64,000 bases of DNA. It comes from Vibrionales bacterium SWAT-3 (GTDB lineage: Bacteria > Pseudomonadota > Gammaproteobacteria > Enterobacterales > Vibrionaceae). Made by a program: the position numbers and the translations under genes. The stretch covers positions 81,152-145,151 of the forward strand of contig AAZW01000007.1 in the NCBI GenBank assembly GCA_000169995.1. Reading direction: 5' to 3'. A model generated the notes under the pieces. That model made no database searches and was not told the DNA's origin. It worked only from the letters and a program-made list of their open reading frames with translations. Every line of letters begins with the position of its first letter. The stretch's first letter is position 1. Below are positions 46,624-56,049 of this stretch, one piece after another.

Positions 46624-48291
46624 ATGCTTAAACAATTATTAGAACAAGCAACTTCAAATAACGCAAAGGCGAGGCTGTATGCGTTTGAGAATACCGTTGA
46701 GTTAACAAACCTAATTCCACCGACAGTAAGTTATGAAAGTGGTGGTAATACGCTAATTATTGGTCCAACTGCGATCATCGAAAGTGCTGCGGCGCAATTG
46801 CCTCAGTTAACAAGCCTGACACTACTTTCAACAGACGGTGCGAAAGCGACCAACACTGAGTCAGAGCTTTACTACGCAAATGCTGTTCAGGTTTCAGGGT
46901 TCCTTGGTACGTTCGAAGTTCTAATCGAAAACAAAGGCCTAACCAATAACCTTGCAAAAGTAGCAATCAATCATGACTGTTTTGATGTGGTTTTGGACTT
47001 ATGTCTGAATAGCTGCATGACTGAAGAAGTGCCTGTTCCTGGTTATTACCCGGTAGGTCGCGGTTATCCAAAACTGGCTGAAGCGTTAGAAGAAATCCCT
47101 ACGTTAATGGGCACGTTTGATAAGCCTAAGTTCTTCCGTTTAGACACAGACCTATGTGCACACAGTTCTCGTGGTGTTAAAGGTTGTGAGCGTTGTGTTG
47201 ATGCTTGTCCTGCTGGCGCACTTTCAAGTGAAGGCTCAGATAAGACGGGTCATAAGATCGAGATTAACCCTTACCTATGTCAAGGCGTGGGTACTTGTGC
47301 AACGAGCTGTCCGACAGAAGCTATCTCTTACGCATTGCCTAACCCTGACGATACTCAAAAATTCATTGAACGTACGCTAGCTAACTATGAGCAAGCGGGT
47401 GGTCTGGATCCAATCGTACTTATCTGTAGCTCACGTCACGAAACTTACAACGTGATGGCTCTTAAAGCGCTACCAGATAACGTGATTCCAATTGTCGTAG
47501 AAGAACTGCCATCTATTGGTATCGATACTTGGTTTGCAGCTTTAGTTAATGGCGCAACTCAGGTTCTGTTTGCCGCATCTCGCTTTATGCCAGAAACGAT
47601 CATTCGTGTTCTAAATAACGAAGTAGGGATTGCACAAGAGCTACTAGACCAAATCGGTATTCCAAAAGAAACCATCGATATCCTGTATTTGGAATCGCTA
47701 CGTGAAGGTCCTCCGACACTGTGTGTTGATTCGTTCGACCTAGCACTTGGCGATCTTCAAGGTAATAAGCGTCAACGTCTATTCACTGCACTTGATGCTA
47801 TGTCTTCAGCTCGTATTCCAGTTGAGAACATTGTTGAGCTTCCATCGAATGCGCCATATGGCACGGTTTCGTGTGAAAGCAAAGATTGTACGTTATGTAT
47901 GAGTTGTGTGGCTGTGTGTCCGACACGTGCACTTCATACCGACGGAGCTTCTCCATCACTTAAGTTTGTAGAACAAGACTGTATTCAATGTGGCCTGTGT
48001 GAAAAGGCATGTCCTGAAAATGTTCTGACTCTTACGCCTCGTATGAACTGGGTAAAAGAAGAACGTCAAAAAGCAGTTGTGATTCATGAAGAGAAAGCAG
48101 CGGAATGTGTACGTTGCCATAAACCATTCGCACCTCAGTCTATGATTGACATGTTACAGAACAAGTTACGCGGTCACTCTCACTTTTCAGATGAAGCAGC
48201 GATCAATCGTATTGCTATGTGTGAAGACTGCCGTGTGGTGGATATGTTCGATTCAATGGCTCAAGACCCATTGAAACAATTGAAATACTAG
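46624..48291 (+). CDS. Polyferredoxin-like 4Fe-4S protein of the formate dehydrogenase operon
   Basis: 555 residues, no signal peptide. First cluster set near 180-230 (GCERCVDACPAG, GVGTCATSCPTE), a middle region without cysteines resembling an HdrA/MvhD-type sequence, then CTLCMSCVAVCPTRA and CIQCGLCEKACPEN near 420-470, and a final zinc-like pair (CVRCHKPF, CEDCRVVD). First gene after the sigma-54 promoter. Homologues stand before formate dehydrogenase genes in vibrios; role probably electron transfer or maturation in the cytoplasm. Confidence 0.83.
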   Translation: MLKQLLEQATSNNAKARLYAFENTVELTNLIPPTVSYESGGNTLIIGPTAIIESAAAQLPQLTSLTLLSTDGAKATNTESELYYANAVQVSGFLGTFEVLIENKGLTNNLAKVAINHDCFDVVLDLCLNSCMTEEVPVPGYYPVGRGYPKLAEALEEIPTLMGTFDKPKFFRLDTDLCAHSSRGVKGCERCVDACPAGALSSEGSDKTGHKIEINPYLCQGVGTCATSCPTEAISYALPNPDDTQKFIERTLANYEQAGGLDPIVLICSSRHETYNVMALKALPDNVIPIVVEELPSIGIDTWFAALVNGATQVLFAASRFMPETIIRVLNNEVGIAQELLDQIGIPKETIDILYLESLREGPPTLCVDSFDLALGDLQGNKRQRLFTALDAMSSARIPVENIVELPSNAPYGTVSCESKDCTLCMSCVAVCPTRALHTDGASPSLKFVEQDCIQCGLCEKACPENVLTLTPRMNWVKEERQKAVVIHEEKAAECVRCHKPFAPQSMIDMLQNKLRGHSHFSDEAAINRIAMCEDCRVVDMFDSMAQDPLKQLKY

Positions 48292-48300
48292 GAGTTAGCC

Positions 48301-48939
48301 TTGGAAACGAATTTGGATCAGGCACAAGAACAGACACTACGAACTGAAATCTATTTGGTTCTATCTGCACTGTTTCGCAGCGCACCTTCTGAAGAGGTGA
48401 TCGACTTTCTAAAAACACTCGATATAGAAGCGTCTGAAAGCGCTATGCAAAAGGCTTGGATTGCCATTCAACAAGCGGCTACAGAATCAAACCGTGAAGC
48501 GCTTGAAGACGAATATCAAGATTTGTTCATCGGCATTGGTCGTGGCGAGGTCGTTCCATTTGGTTCTTGGCATCGCACGGGCGCCATGATGGAAAAACCA
48601 TTGGCTGACATTCGTCATGACTTAGAGCTTTTAGGCATTGAGCGTGATGATCAAGTGAAAGAGCCAGAAGATCATATCGCAGCACTGTGTGAAGTGATGG
48701 CTATGCTAACGGCTGAAGAAGAAGCCCTGCAACAAGCGGTATTCAATAAGCACCTTGGCCCTTGGTTTAACTCTTTCACGCGTCAGCTTGAAGGGGCAGA
48801 AAGCGCGAACTTCTACAAATCGGCAGCTCAGCTGTGTGAAGCATTCCTAACACTAGAACAAGTGCGTTTTAGCGTGAATACAAAAAGCAGTAAGCACAAA
48901 TTAAAGATTGATGTGAAAAACGTCACTGATTACGAGTAA
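48301..48939 (+). CDS. TorD/DmsD-family molecular chaperone
   Basis: 212 residues starting with TTG 48301 after GGAGTTAGCC. All-helical; EDEYQDLFIGIGRGEVVPFGSWHRTG and KEPEDHIAALCEVM are hallmarks of TorD-like chaperones that hold a molybdoenzyme until cofactor insertion and hide its TAT signal. Likely client is the catalytic subunit encoded two genes on. Nine bases from the previous stop. Confidence 0.88.
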   Translation: METNLDQAQEQTLRTEIYLVLSALFRSAPSEEVIDFLKTLDIEASESAMQKAWIAIQQAATESNREALEDEYQDLFIGIGRGEVVPFGSWHRTGAMMEKPLADIRHDLELLGIERDDQVKEPEDHIAALCEVMAMLTAEEEALQQAVFNKHLGPWFNSFTRQLEGAESANFYKSAAQLCEAFLTLEQVRFSVNTKSSKHKLKIDVKNVTDYE

Positions 48940-49014
48940 TCGAGCAGTACGCGATTATATCGATAGAGGGGCATTAAGCCTCCAAAAAAAGATCTACCGT
49001 AAGGTAAGGAAGCA

Positions 49015-49218
49015 ATGATGAAAGATAATAAAGATATAAATACAAGCCGTAGGGACTTACTCAAAGGCTTGACGACTGCAGCCGTAGCTGGTGCCGTTGT
49101 CGCTGGTACAACTAAAGTGGCAACCGCTTCAGAAACTGTTGAAATTTCGAAAGAAGACGTGAAGAAGACTGGGTATCGTGAAACGCAACATATTCGCGAT
49201 TACTACGACACACTTTAG
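49015..49218 (+). CDS. Small twin-arginine peptide of the formate dehydrogenase operon
   Basis: 67 residues, with NTSRRDLLKGLTTAAVAG near the start, a TAT-type signal motif (SRRDLLKG), and a short charged remainder (KKTGYRETQHIRDYYDTL). Ribosome site AAGGAAGC. Eleven bases before the catalytic subunit gene. Such small proteins accompany FDH-type operons; it may hitchhike with the complex or be a minor subunit. Role unknown. Confidence 0.78.
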   Translation: MMKDNKDINTSRRDLLKGLTTAAVAGAVVAGTTKVATASETVEISKEDVKKTGYRETQHIRDYYDTL

Positions 49219-49228
49219 GAGATAACGG

Positions 49229-52084
49229 ATGAAACTTGTCAAACGCTCCGATAGTGTGAGCAAAGAAACCAATCAGTTAGGCGTGTCTCGACGTGCCTTC
49301 ATGAAAAACACTTCATTAGCTGCTGGTGGCGCAGTAGTAGGCGCAAGTCTATTCGCACCGGGCATGATGAAGAAAGCACAGGCTAAATCAGTCGATCCAG
49401 AAGCGAAAACAGAAGTGAAACGTACTATCTGTTCTCACTGTTCTGTGGGTTGTGGTATCTACGCTGAAGTTCAAAATGGCGTATGGACAGGTCAAGAGCC
49501 TGCATTCGATCACCCATTTAACGCTGGTGGACACTGTGCGAAAGGTGCAGCACTTCGTGAGCACGGCCACGGTGAACGTCGTCTTAAGTACCCAATGAAA
49601 TTGGAAGGCGGTAAGTGGAAGAAGCTTTCTTGGGAACAAGCGATTGAAGAGATCGGTAACAAAGCGCTAGAACTTCGTAAAGAGTCTGGCCCTGATTCAG
49701 TTTACTTCCTAGGCAGTGCGAAACACAGCAACGAGCAAGCTTACGCATTCCGTAAGATGGCGTCGCTTTGGGGCACCAACAACGTTGACCACCAAGCGCG
49801 TATTTGTCACTCAACCACAGTAGCCGGTGTTGCAAACACTTGGGGTTACGGTGCAATGACAAACTCGTTCAATGACATGCACAACTGTAAATCGATGCTG
49901 TTCATTGGTTCAAACCCTGCAGAAGCTCACCCAGTAGCGATGCAACACATCTTGATCGCGAAAGAGAAGAACAACTGTAAGATCGTTGTTGCGGATCCTC
50001 GTCGTACGCGTACTGCTGCGAAATCTGATCACTATGTATCACTTCGTCCAGGTTCAGACGTTGCGTTTATCTGGGGTGTGCTGTGGCATGTCTTTGCTAA
50101 CAAATGGGAAGACCAAGAATTCATCCGCCAACGTGTATTCGGCATGGACGAGATCCGTGAAGAAGTTGCGAAGTGGAGCCCAGCTGAAGTTGAACGTGTA
50201 ACTGGTGTTAGTGAAAAAGACGTATACCACACAGCGAAACTGCTTTCTGAAAACCGTCCGGGTTGTATCGTTTGGTGTATGGGTGGTACTCAGCACACGA
50301 CAGGTAACAACAACACGCGTGCTTACTGTGTACTTGAGCTTGCGCTGGGTAACATCGGTAAATCAGGCGGCGGTGCAAACATCTTCCGTGGTCACGATAA
50401 CGTACAAGGCGCAACTGACCTTGGCGTACTGTCTGACACACTTCCAGGCTACTACGGCTTGTCTGAAGGCTCTTGGCGTCACTGGTCGAAAGTTTGGGAT
50501 ATCGACTTTGATTGGATCAAAGGCCGTTTCGACGACAACGCATACGGTGGTCAAAAACCAATGAACAGTGCAGGTATTCCTGTATCTCGTTGGGTTGATG
50601 GCGTACTTGAAGACAAGGACAAGATTCGCCAACGCGAAAACATCCGTGCGATGTTCTACTGGGGTTACGCAGTGAACTCTCAGACTCGTGGTCCAGAGAT
50701 GAAAAAAGCGATGCAGAAGCTGGATATGATGGTTATTGTTGACCCATACCCAACGGTTGCAGCGGTAATGAACGATCGTACCGACGGCGTTTACCTACTA
50801 CCAGCAACGACTCAATTTGAAACCTACGGCAGTGTAACGGCGTCAAACCGTTCTCTACAATGGCGTGACAAAGTCGTTGAACCTCTGTTCGAATCTAAAC
50901 CTGACCACGAAATCATGTACCTGCTTTCTAAGAAGCTTGGTTTCTCTGATCAGCTGTTCAAGAACATTCGTGTTGAGAACAACCAACCTCTGATTGAAGA
51001 CATTACACGTGAATTCAACAAAGGTATGTGGACGATTGGTTACACAGGTCAAAGCCCTGAACGCTTGAAAGAGCACCAACAGAACTGGCATACGTTCCAC
51101 AAAACGTCTCTAGAAGCAGAAGGCGGTCCAGCAAATGGCGAGACTTACGGTCTACCTTGGCCATGTTGGGGCACACCAGAGATGAAACACCCTGGTACAC
51201 ACATCCTTTACGATACGTCTAAGACGGTTGCTGAAGGTGGTGGTAACTTCCGTACTCGTTTCGGTGTTGAGTTTGAAGGTCAAAGCCTACTTGCTGAAGA
51301 CAGCTACTCGAAAGGCTGTGAGATCAAAGATGGTTACCCAGAGTTCAGCGACAAACTACTGAAACAACTGGGTTGGTGGGATGATCTAACTGCAGAAGAG
51401 AAAGCGTCTGCTGAAGGCAAAAACTGGAAGACTGACGTTTCAGGTGGTATCCAACGTGTGGCAATTAAACACGGTTGTATCCCATTTGGTAATGCGAAAG
51501 CACGTGCGATTGTTTGGACATTCCCAGACCGTGTACCACTGCACCGTGAGCCACTTTACACACCACGTCGTGACTTAGTTGCTGATTACCCAACATGGGA
51601 TGACAAAGAAGCTATCTTCCGTGTTCCTACGCTTTACAAGTCGATTCAAGAGCAAGACAAATCTGGCGAATACCCGATTATCCTGACCTCTGGTCGTCTG
51701 GTTGAGTACGAAGGTGGTGGTGAAGAGACTCGTTCAAACCCATGGCTAGCTGAACTTCAACAAGAAATGTTCGTTGAAGTGAACCCGAAAGACGCGAACG
51801 ATATCGGCTTCAAAGACGGTGATGATGTTTGGGTTGAAGGTGCAGAGAAGGGCCGTATTAAGGTGAAAGCGATGGTAACACGTCGTGTTAAACCTGGTTT
51901 GGCGTTCATCCCATTCCACTTCGGTGGTAAGTTCCAAGGTGAAGATTTGCGTTCTAAGTACCCAGAAGGCACTGATCCTTACGTTATTGGTGAAGCTGCT
52001 AACACAGCAACCACCTATGGTTACGACCCTGTCACCTTGATGCAGGAAACAAAAGTAACCCTTTGTAATATTCGTAAAGCGTAA
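49229..52084 (+). CDS. fdhA: Formate dehydrogenase catalytic subunit (cysteine form)
   Basis: 951 residues. TAT signal with SRRAFMKN (residues 20-27), a 4Fe-4S site Cys68, Cys71, Cys75, Cys103, then the molybdopterin domains. The metal ligand is Cys193 in RICHSTTVAG, where E. coli FdnG/FdoG have selenocysteine; the downstream His of the HST motif is present. C-terminal molydopterin dinucleotide-binding domain from about 815 (TSGRLVEYEGGGEETR). Exported folded to the periplasm, it oxidises formate and passes electrons to the next subunits. W or Mo is possible given the linked tungstate transporter. Confidence 0.95.
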   Translation: MKLVKRSDSVSKETNQLGVSRRAFMKNTSLAAGGAVVGASLFAPGMMKKAQAKSVDPEAKTEVKRTICSHCSVGCGIYAEVQNGVWTGQEPAFDHPFNAGGHCAKGAALREHGHGERRLKYPMKLEGGKWKKLSWEQAIEEIGNKALELRKESGPDSVYFLGSAKHSNEQAYAFRKMASLWGTNNVDHQARICHSTTVAGVANTWGYGAMTNSFNDMHNCKSMLFIGSNPAEAHPVAMQHILIAKEKNNCKIVVADPRRTRTAAKSDHYVSLRPGSDVAFIWGVLWHVFANKWEDQEFIRQRVFGMDEIREEVAKWSPAEVERVTGVSEKDVYHTAKLLSENRPGCIVWCMGGTQHTTGNNNTRAYCVLELALGNIGKSGGGANIFRGHDNVQGATDLGVLSDTLPGYYGLSEGSWRHWSKVWDIDFDWIKGRFDDNAYGGQKPMNSAGIPVSRWVDGVLEDKDKIRQRENIRAMFYWGYAVNSQTRGPEMKKAMQKLDMMVIVDPYPTVAAVMNDRTDGVYLLPATTQFETYGSVTASNRSLQWRDKVVEPLFESKPDHEIMYLLSKKLGFSDQLFKNIRVENNQPLIEDITREFNKGMWTIGYTGQSPERLKEHQQNWHTFHKTSLEAEGGPANGETYGLPWPCWGTPEMKHPGTHILYDTSKTVAEGGGNFRTRFGVEFEGQSLLAEDSYSKGCEIKDGYPEFSDKLLKQLGWWDDLTAEEKASAEGKNWKTDVSGGIQRVAIKHGCIPFGNAKARAIVWTFPDRVPLHREPLYTPRRDLVADYPTWDDKEAIFRVPTLYKSIQEQDKSGEYPIILTSGRLVEYEGGGEETRSNPWLAELQQEMFVEVNPKDANDIGFKDGDDVWVEGAEKGRIKVKAMVTRRVKPGLAFIPFHFGGKFQGEDLRSKYPEGTDPYVIGEAANTATTYGYDPVTLMQETKVTLCNIRKA

Positions 52085-52095
52085 GGAGTCTTAAA

Positions 52096-52704
52096 ATGGC
52101 TAGAATGAAATTTCTTTGTGACACCAAGCGTTGTATCGAATGTAACGGTTGTGTCACTGCATGTAAGAATGAAAATGATGATGCTCTGGAATGGGGTATT
52201 CAACGTCGTCGCGTTGTGACATTGAACGATGGCGAACCGGGTGAAAACTCAATATCAGTAGCGTGTATGCACTGTACTGATGCACCGTGTATGGCAGTTT
52301 GTCCTGCAGACTGTTTTGAACATACAGAAGACGGCATCGTGCTTCACAACAAAGATCTTTGTATCGGTTGTGGTTACTGCTTGTTTGCTTGTCCGTTTGG
52401 CGCACCTCAATTCCCTAAACAGGAAGCATTTGGTGAGCGCGGTAAGATGGACAAATGTACCTTCTGTGCTGGCGGCCCTGAAACAGAACCAGGTTCTGTA
52501 GAAGAGCGTCAGAAGTACGGTGCGAACCGTATTGCTGAAGGTAAGCTTCCAATGTGTGCTTCACTATGTTCTACCAAAGCACTGCTTGCGGGTGACGCAG
52601 AGAAGGTTTCTGATGTTTTCCGTCAGCGTGTTGTTGAGCGTGGTGCGAAAGGTGCAGGTTGGACAGACGGCAATGACCTTTCTTACGATGCGACTAAGAG
52701 CTAA
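52096..52704 (+). CDS. fdhB: Formate dehydrogenase iron-sulfur subunit
   Basis: 202 residues with four 4Fe-4S sites: CIECNGCVTACKNE, CMHCTDAPCMAVCPADC, CIGCGYCLFACPFG and CTFCAGG/CASLCSTKA. Homologous to the FDH3-type beta subunit without the C-terminal membrane anchor. Twelve bases after the catalytic gene, strong ribosome site (AAGGAG). Bridges electrons from the Mo/W centre to cytochrome b. Confidence 0.93.
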   Translation: MARMKFLCDTKRCIECNGCVTACKNENDDALEWGIQRRRVVTLNDGEPGENSISVACMHCTDAPCMAVCPADCFEHTEDGIVLHNKDLCIGCGYCLFACPFGAPQFPKQEAFGERGKMDKCTFCAGGPETEPGSVEERQKYGANRIAEGKLPMCASLCSTKALLAGDAEKVSDVFRQRVVERGAKGAGWTDGNDLSYDATKS

Positions 52705-52717
52705 GTAGGAGAGACAT

Positions 52718-53791
52718 ATGCTTACAATGTTTAAGCGTCTCTTCCTTGTAGTGCTGCCGATGTTGGCAGCACTAACAATGCTTTCTCCTATGAGTCATGC
52801 ATCTGAGACGAACTCATCACAAACTCAAACAAGCTCTGCTCAAAGAGAGATCACACAACTTGCGGGTGCCGATTTCTGGCGACAAGTAAGAAATGGTGAA
52901 GAAGGTTACACCACATCTCAATCGGCAGAGCACGGTGTGTTAATCAGTACTCCAGGTCAAACGTGGTACATATTGAAAGAGAAGTGGATGTCACCAGCCG
53001 GTGCTGTCGCTATCTTTGGCAGTATTGCTTTTGTGACTTTGATGTACGTTGTGATTGGCCCGCTAATGCTAAGTGCACCAAGAACAGGGCGTAAGATCAA
53101 ACGTTGGTCTCGACTTGATCGTGCATTGCACTGGAGCATGGCGTTTACCTTCTTAACACTGGCGTTCAGTGGTTTGATGTTGGTTTACGGTAAACACTTC
53201 TTGAAACCTTATATCCCAACGGATCTATGGGGCTTTATCGTTCTACTGGCTAAGCAATATCACAACTACATTGGTCCGATTTTCTACTTGCTGTTGATGG
53301 CGGTTCTTATCAAGTGGTGGCGCAAGTCTATTTTCAAGATGGTCGATATCCAGTGGTTCTTGAAATTAGGCGGTATGGTAGGGAAACATAAAGGTTCTCA
53401 CCCGTCTGCAGAGTTCTCAAATGCCGGTGAAAAAGCGCTGTTCTGGCTACTTATCGTAATGGGTAGTGTCGCTGCGATCAGTGGTTTAGTATTGGACTTC
53501 CCAATCTTCGGTCAAACTCGTCGTGATATGGAGCTTTCAAACTTAGTTCATATGCTGGCAGCTTTGATTCTTATCTGTGGCTTTGTGTTCCACATCTACA
53601 TCGGCTTGTTCGGTATGGAAGGTGCACTAGAAGGCATGGTAACCGGTGAAGTTGATGAGACTTGGGCGAAAGAGCACCATGACCTTTGGTACAACGAAGT
53701 AATGGAACAAGAGAAAAACGGCGTTGAACAAAGCGCAAACGCAACAACAGAGAAAACGGAAGGGGTGAATAAGAATGAACAAACCTCATAA
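52718..53791 (+). CDS. fdhC: Formate dehydrogenase cytochrome b556 subunit
   Basis: 357 residues: signal peptide (cleavage near SHA), a periplasmic stretch with ADFWRQVRNGEEGYTT, then four or five membrane spans carrying haem-ligating histidines (RALHWSMAFTFL, KQYHNYIGP, LVHMLAALILICGFVFHIYIG), and an acidic hydrophilic tail. Passes electrons to quinone. Overlaps the next gene by 17 bases. Confidence 0.92.
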   Translation: MLTMFKRLFLVVLPMLAALTMLSPMSHASETNSSQTQTSSAQREITQLAGADFWRQVRNGEEGYTTSQSAEHGVLISTPGQTWYILKEKWMSPAGAVAIFGSIAFVTLMYVVIGPLMLSAPRTGRKIKRWSRLDRALHWSMAFTFLTLAFSGLMLVYGKHFLKPYIPTDLWGFIVLLAKQYHNYIGPIFYLLLMAVLIKWWRKSIFKMVDIQWFLKLGGMVGKHKGSHPSAEFSNAGEKALFWLLIVMGSVAAISGLVLDFPIFGQTRRDMELSNLVHMLAALILICGFVFHIYIGLFGMEGALEGMVTGEVDETWAKEHHDLWYNEVMEQEKNGVEQSANATTEKTEGVNKNEQTS

Positions 53792-54191
53792 AGGTATTTG
53801 GGTTGCTTACATCCTAAGCTGCTTTACACCATTTACGTGTCTTATCTCTGGTGTGATTGCGATTATCTACGCAGGCTACCGTTTAGACAAAGGCGAAGAT
53901 GGCGAAGTAGTGGATACTCATTACTACGGTTTGATCCGCTCGTTCTTCTTGAACCTGACGTTCTTCGTGGTGCTTATCGTAACGGTAGCAACCTCAAACG
54001 GCGTGTTAATTGGTGTGAACGATTACTGGTACCAAAACCATATTATCGATGACATCGCTTACTACATTCCATATGTAGGCATGTTGTTCGGTGGTGTTGC
54101 GATTGTGGTTTGGTTTATCCGCATGTATCAAGGTATGCAGCGTTTAAGTCAAAACCTACCCCAAAACCCGTCGACAGGACCAAACCTGTAG
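53775..54191 (+). CDS. Small membrane protein at the end of the formate dehydrogenase operon
   Basis: 138 residues, start inside the end of the cytochrome gene. Three hydrophobic segments (about 8-32, 55-78, 95-115) and a hydrophilic tail. Resembles a DUF4870-like membrane protein (WVAYILSCFTPFTCLISGVIAIIYA) rather than an enzyme subunit. A terminator follows. Role in the complex is unknown. Confidence 0.75.
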   Translation: MNKPHKGIWVAYILSCFTPFTCLISGVIAIIYAGYRLDKGEDGEVVDTHYYGLIRSFFLNLTFFVVLIVTVATSNGVLIGVNDYWYQNHIIDDIAYYIPYVGMLFGGVAIVVWFIRMYQGMQRLSQNLPQNPSTGPNL

Positions 54192-54219
54192 CGCTAACGC
54201 GTTAACGGCATACCTAAAG

Positions 54220-54249
54220 AAAGCCCAGTGATTCATTTCACTGGGCTTT
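54220..54249. terminator. Terminator of the formate dehydrogenase operon
   Basis: AAAGCCCAGTGA / TCACTGGGCTTT around six bases, followed by TTGTTTTT. Confidence 0.88.
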
Positions 54250-54327
54250 TTGTTTTTAAGCCTCTAGAACAGTAAATAGTTTTCGGTCGCTCCCTTCATC
54301 AGAACCTACTCATTGACCGCTTCAATA

Positions 54328-54353
54328 TGGTGCAACTCCCTTATTTGGTGCAA
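54328..54353. promoter_or_regulatory. NtrC-like half-sites upstream of amt
   Basis: TGGTGCAA occurs at 54328-54335 and 54346-54353, 18 bases apart; a further GTGCAC lies at 54393-54398. NtrC sites are pairs of TGCAC/GTGCA half-sites, and the distance to the -24 element (about 115-140) is usual. Confidence 0.55.
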
Positions 54354-54469
54354 TTGTCGGTGTGATTTTTTCTATTTTCAAGAACCATAAAAGTGCACTT
54401 AAATATTTAGGCTCAAATAATCAATAAGTTAAAAAGAAAATCTGTTGCACGAAAATTACCCTTCACACT

Positions 54470-54485
54470 TGGAACGCATCTTGCG
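54470..54485 (+). promoter_or_regulatory. Sigma-54 promoter of amt
   Basis: TGGAAC-GCATC-TTGCG with exact -24/-12 spacing, about 85 bases upstream of the ATG at 54569. Confidence 0.75.
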
Positions 54486-54568
54486 TTCACTGTTGAGTCT
54501 TTAATTAATTACAACATTGAATCGCACGATATCAGTGCAAATCAGATAAAGCGAAGGAGAATGCTTTA

Positions 54569-55789
54569 ATGAGTGAAACGGTGACTCAAGTTCATAGTGC
54601 AGTACAAACCCTTACCCAAAGTTCAGACACTTTATTCCTATTACTCGGTGCAATCATGGTCTTCCTGATGCACGCTGGCTTTGCGTTCCTCGAAGTCGGT
54701 ACCGTCCGAAAGAAGAACCAAGTCAACGCTCTGGTTAAGATCCTTTCCGACTTTGGTGTCTCCGCCATCGCTTATTTCTTTATCGGTTACTGGGTTGCTT
54801 ACGGCGCTCACTTTTTTGCCGACGCTGAAACGCTCTCACAAGGTAATGGCTACGAACTGGTTAAGTTCTTCTTCCTAATGACCTTCGCAGCCGCAATTCC
54901 AGCCATCGTTTCAGGCGGTATCGCAGAGCGTGCGCGTTTCTATCCAATCCTAATCGCAACGTTATTTACCGTTGGTTTCGTATATCCATTTTTCGAAGGC
55001 ATCATTTGGAACGGTAATTTTGGCTTCCAAGATTGGTTAGAAGGTCAGTTTGGTTATGGATTCCATGACTTTGCGGGTTCTGTCGTGGTTCACGGCGTTG
55101 GCGGTTGGATCGCTTTGGTTGCCGTCTACTTCTTAGGAATGCGTAAAGGTCGCATCCGCGCGGGTAAACACACTAACTTCGCACCATCGAACATTCCTTT
55201 CCTGGCATTAGGCGCATGGATCTTATGTGTGGGTTGGTTTGGCTTTAACGTGATGTCTGCACAAGCAATCAACGGCATCAGCGGCCTAGTGGCGATGAAC
55301 TCACTGATGGCAATGGTTGGTGGTATTCTGGCGGCGCTTGTTGCTGGTAAAAATGACCCAGGCTTTATTCATAATGGTCCTTTGGCTGGCTTAGTAGCAA
55401 TTTGTGCAGGGTCAGACTTAATGCACCCATTAGGCGCTCTGATTACTGGCGGCGTGGCGGGCGCTTTGTTTGTTTACCTATTTACCTACATGCAAAACAA
55501 AACACAGATTGATGATGTATTGGGTGTATGGCCTCTACACGGCGTATGTGGTGCCTGGGGTGGCATTGCAGCTGGTATCTTCGGCCAACAAGCTTTCTGG
55601 GGTCTAGGCGGCGTGAGCTTAGCTTCTCAGTTGATTGGTACAGTCGCAGGTGTTTCAGTTGCTGTCGTCGGCGCGTTAATCGTATACGGTGTGTTGAGCA
55701 AACTAACAGGCCTACGCTTAAGTGAAGAAGATGAGTTCAACGGTGCGGATCTTTCAATCCATAAGATCTCTTCTATCAATGAAGACTAG
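54569..55789 (+). CDS. amt: Ammonium transporter (Amt family)
   Basis: 406 residues, about eleven membrane spans. Family phrases: FLMHAGFAFLEVGTVRKKN, FAAAIPAIVSGGIAERAR, the first pore histidine in HDFAGSVVVHGVGGW, and the second in PLHGVCGAWGG. Ribosome site AAGGAGAA. Brings in ammonium when nitrogen is scarce. It lacks an adjacent glnK gene, which usually precedes amtB; the regulator may be encoded elsewhere. Confidence 0.92.
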   Translation: MSETVTQVHSAVQTLTQSSDTLFLLLGAIMVFLMHAGFAFLEVGTVRKKNQVNALVKILSDFGVSAIAYFFIGYWVAYGAHFFADAETLSQGNGYELVKFFFLMTFAAAIPAIVSGGIAERARFYPILIATLFTVGFVYPFFEGIIWNGNFGFQDWLEGQFGYGFHDFAGSVVVHGVGGWIALVAVYFLGMRKGRIRAGKHTNFAPSNIPFLALGAWILCVGWFGFNVMSAQAINGISGLVAMNSLMAMVGGILAALVAGKNDPGFIHNGPLAGLVAICAGSDLMHPLGALITGGVAGALFVYLFTYMQNKTQIDDVLGVWPLHGVCGAWGGIAAGIFGQQAFWGLGGVSLASQLIGTVAGVSVAVVGALIVYGVLSKLTGLRLSEEDEFNGADLSIHKISSINED

Positions 55790-55848
55790 CCTTTATAAGT
55801 TGTGTGATTTTTAAATCACTATAAGTAAATTACCTTTGAATCAATACT

Positions 55849-55870
55849 AAGCGGCTCCGGCCGCTTTTTT
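55849..55870 (+). terminator. Terminator after amt
   Basis: AAGCGGC (55849-55855), TCCG loop, GCCGCTT then T-run. Confidence 0.85.
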
Positions 55871-56049
55871 GCATTTATCGAAATCAGTGTGAGTGTGTTT
55901 TTGAGAAGAGAAGGCAAACGACAAGCGAGTTATGTCACAAATAGCTAATGAATTCAGTTGGGTAAGACTATGGTCTAATCCCCAAAACTATTGTTGGAAT
56001 TTGAACAGTGCTAAGCTGTTACAAAGTGACATATTGAAAAGGACGTTAT

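Noticed and set aside
49229..52084. Selenocysteine use in the formate dehydrogenase
   Set aside because: The active-site codon gives cysteine (Cys193 in RICHSTT), and the frame has no internal TGA.
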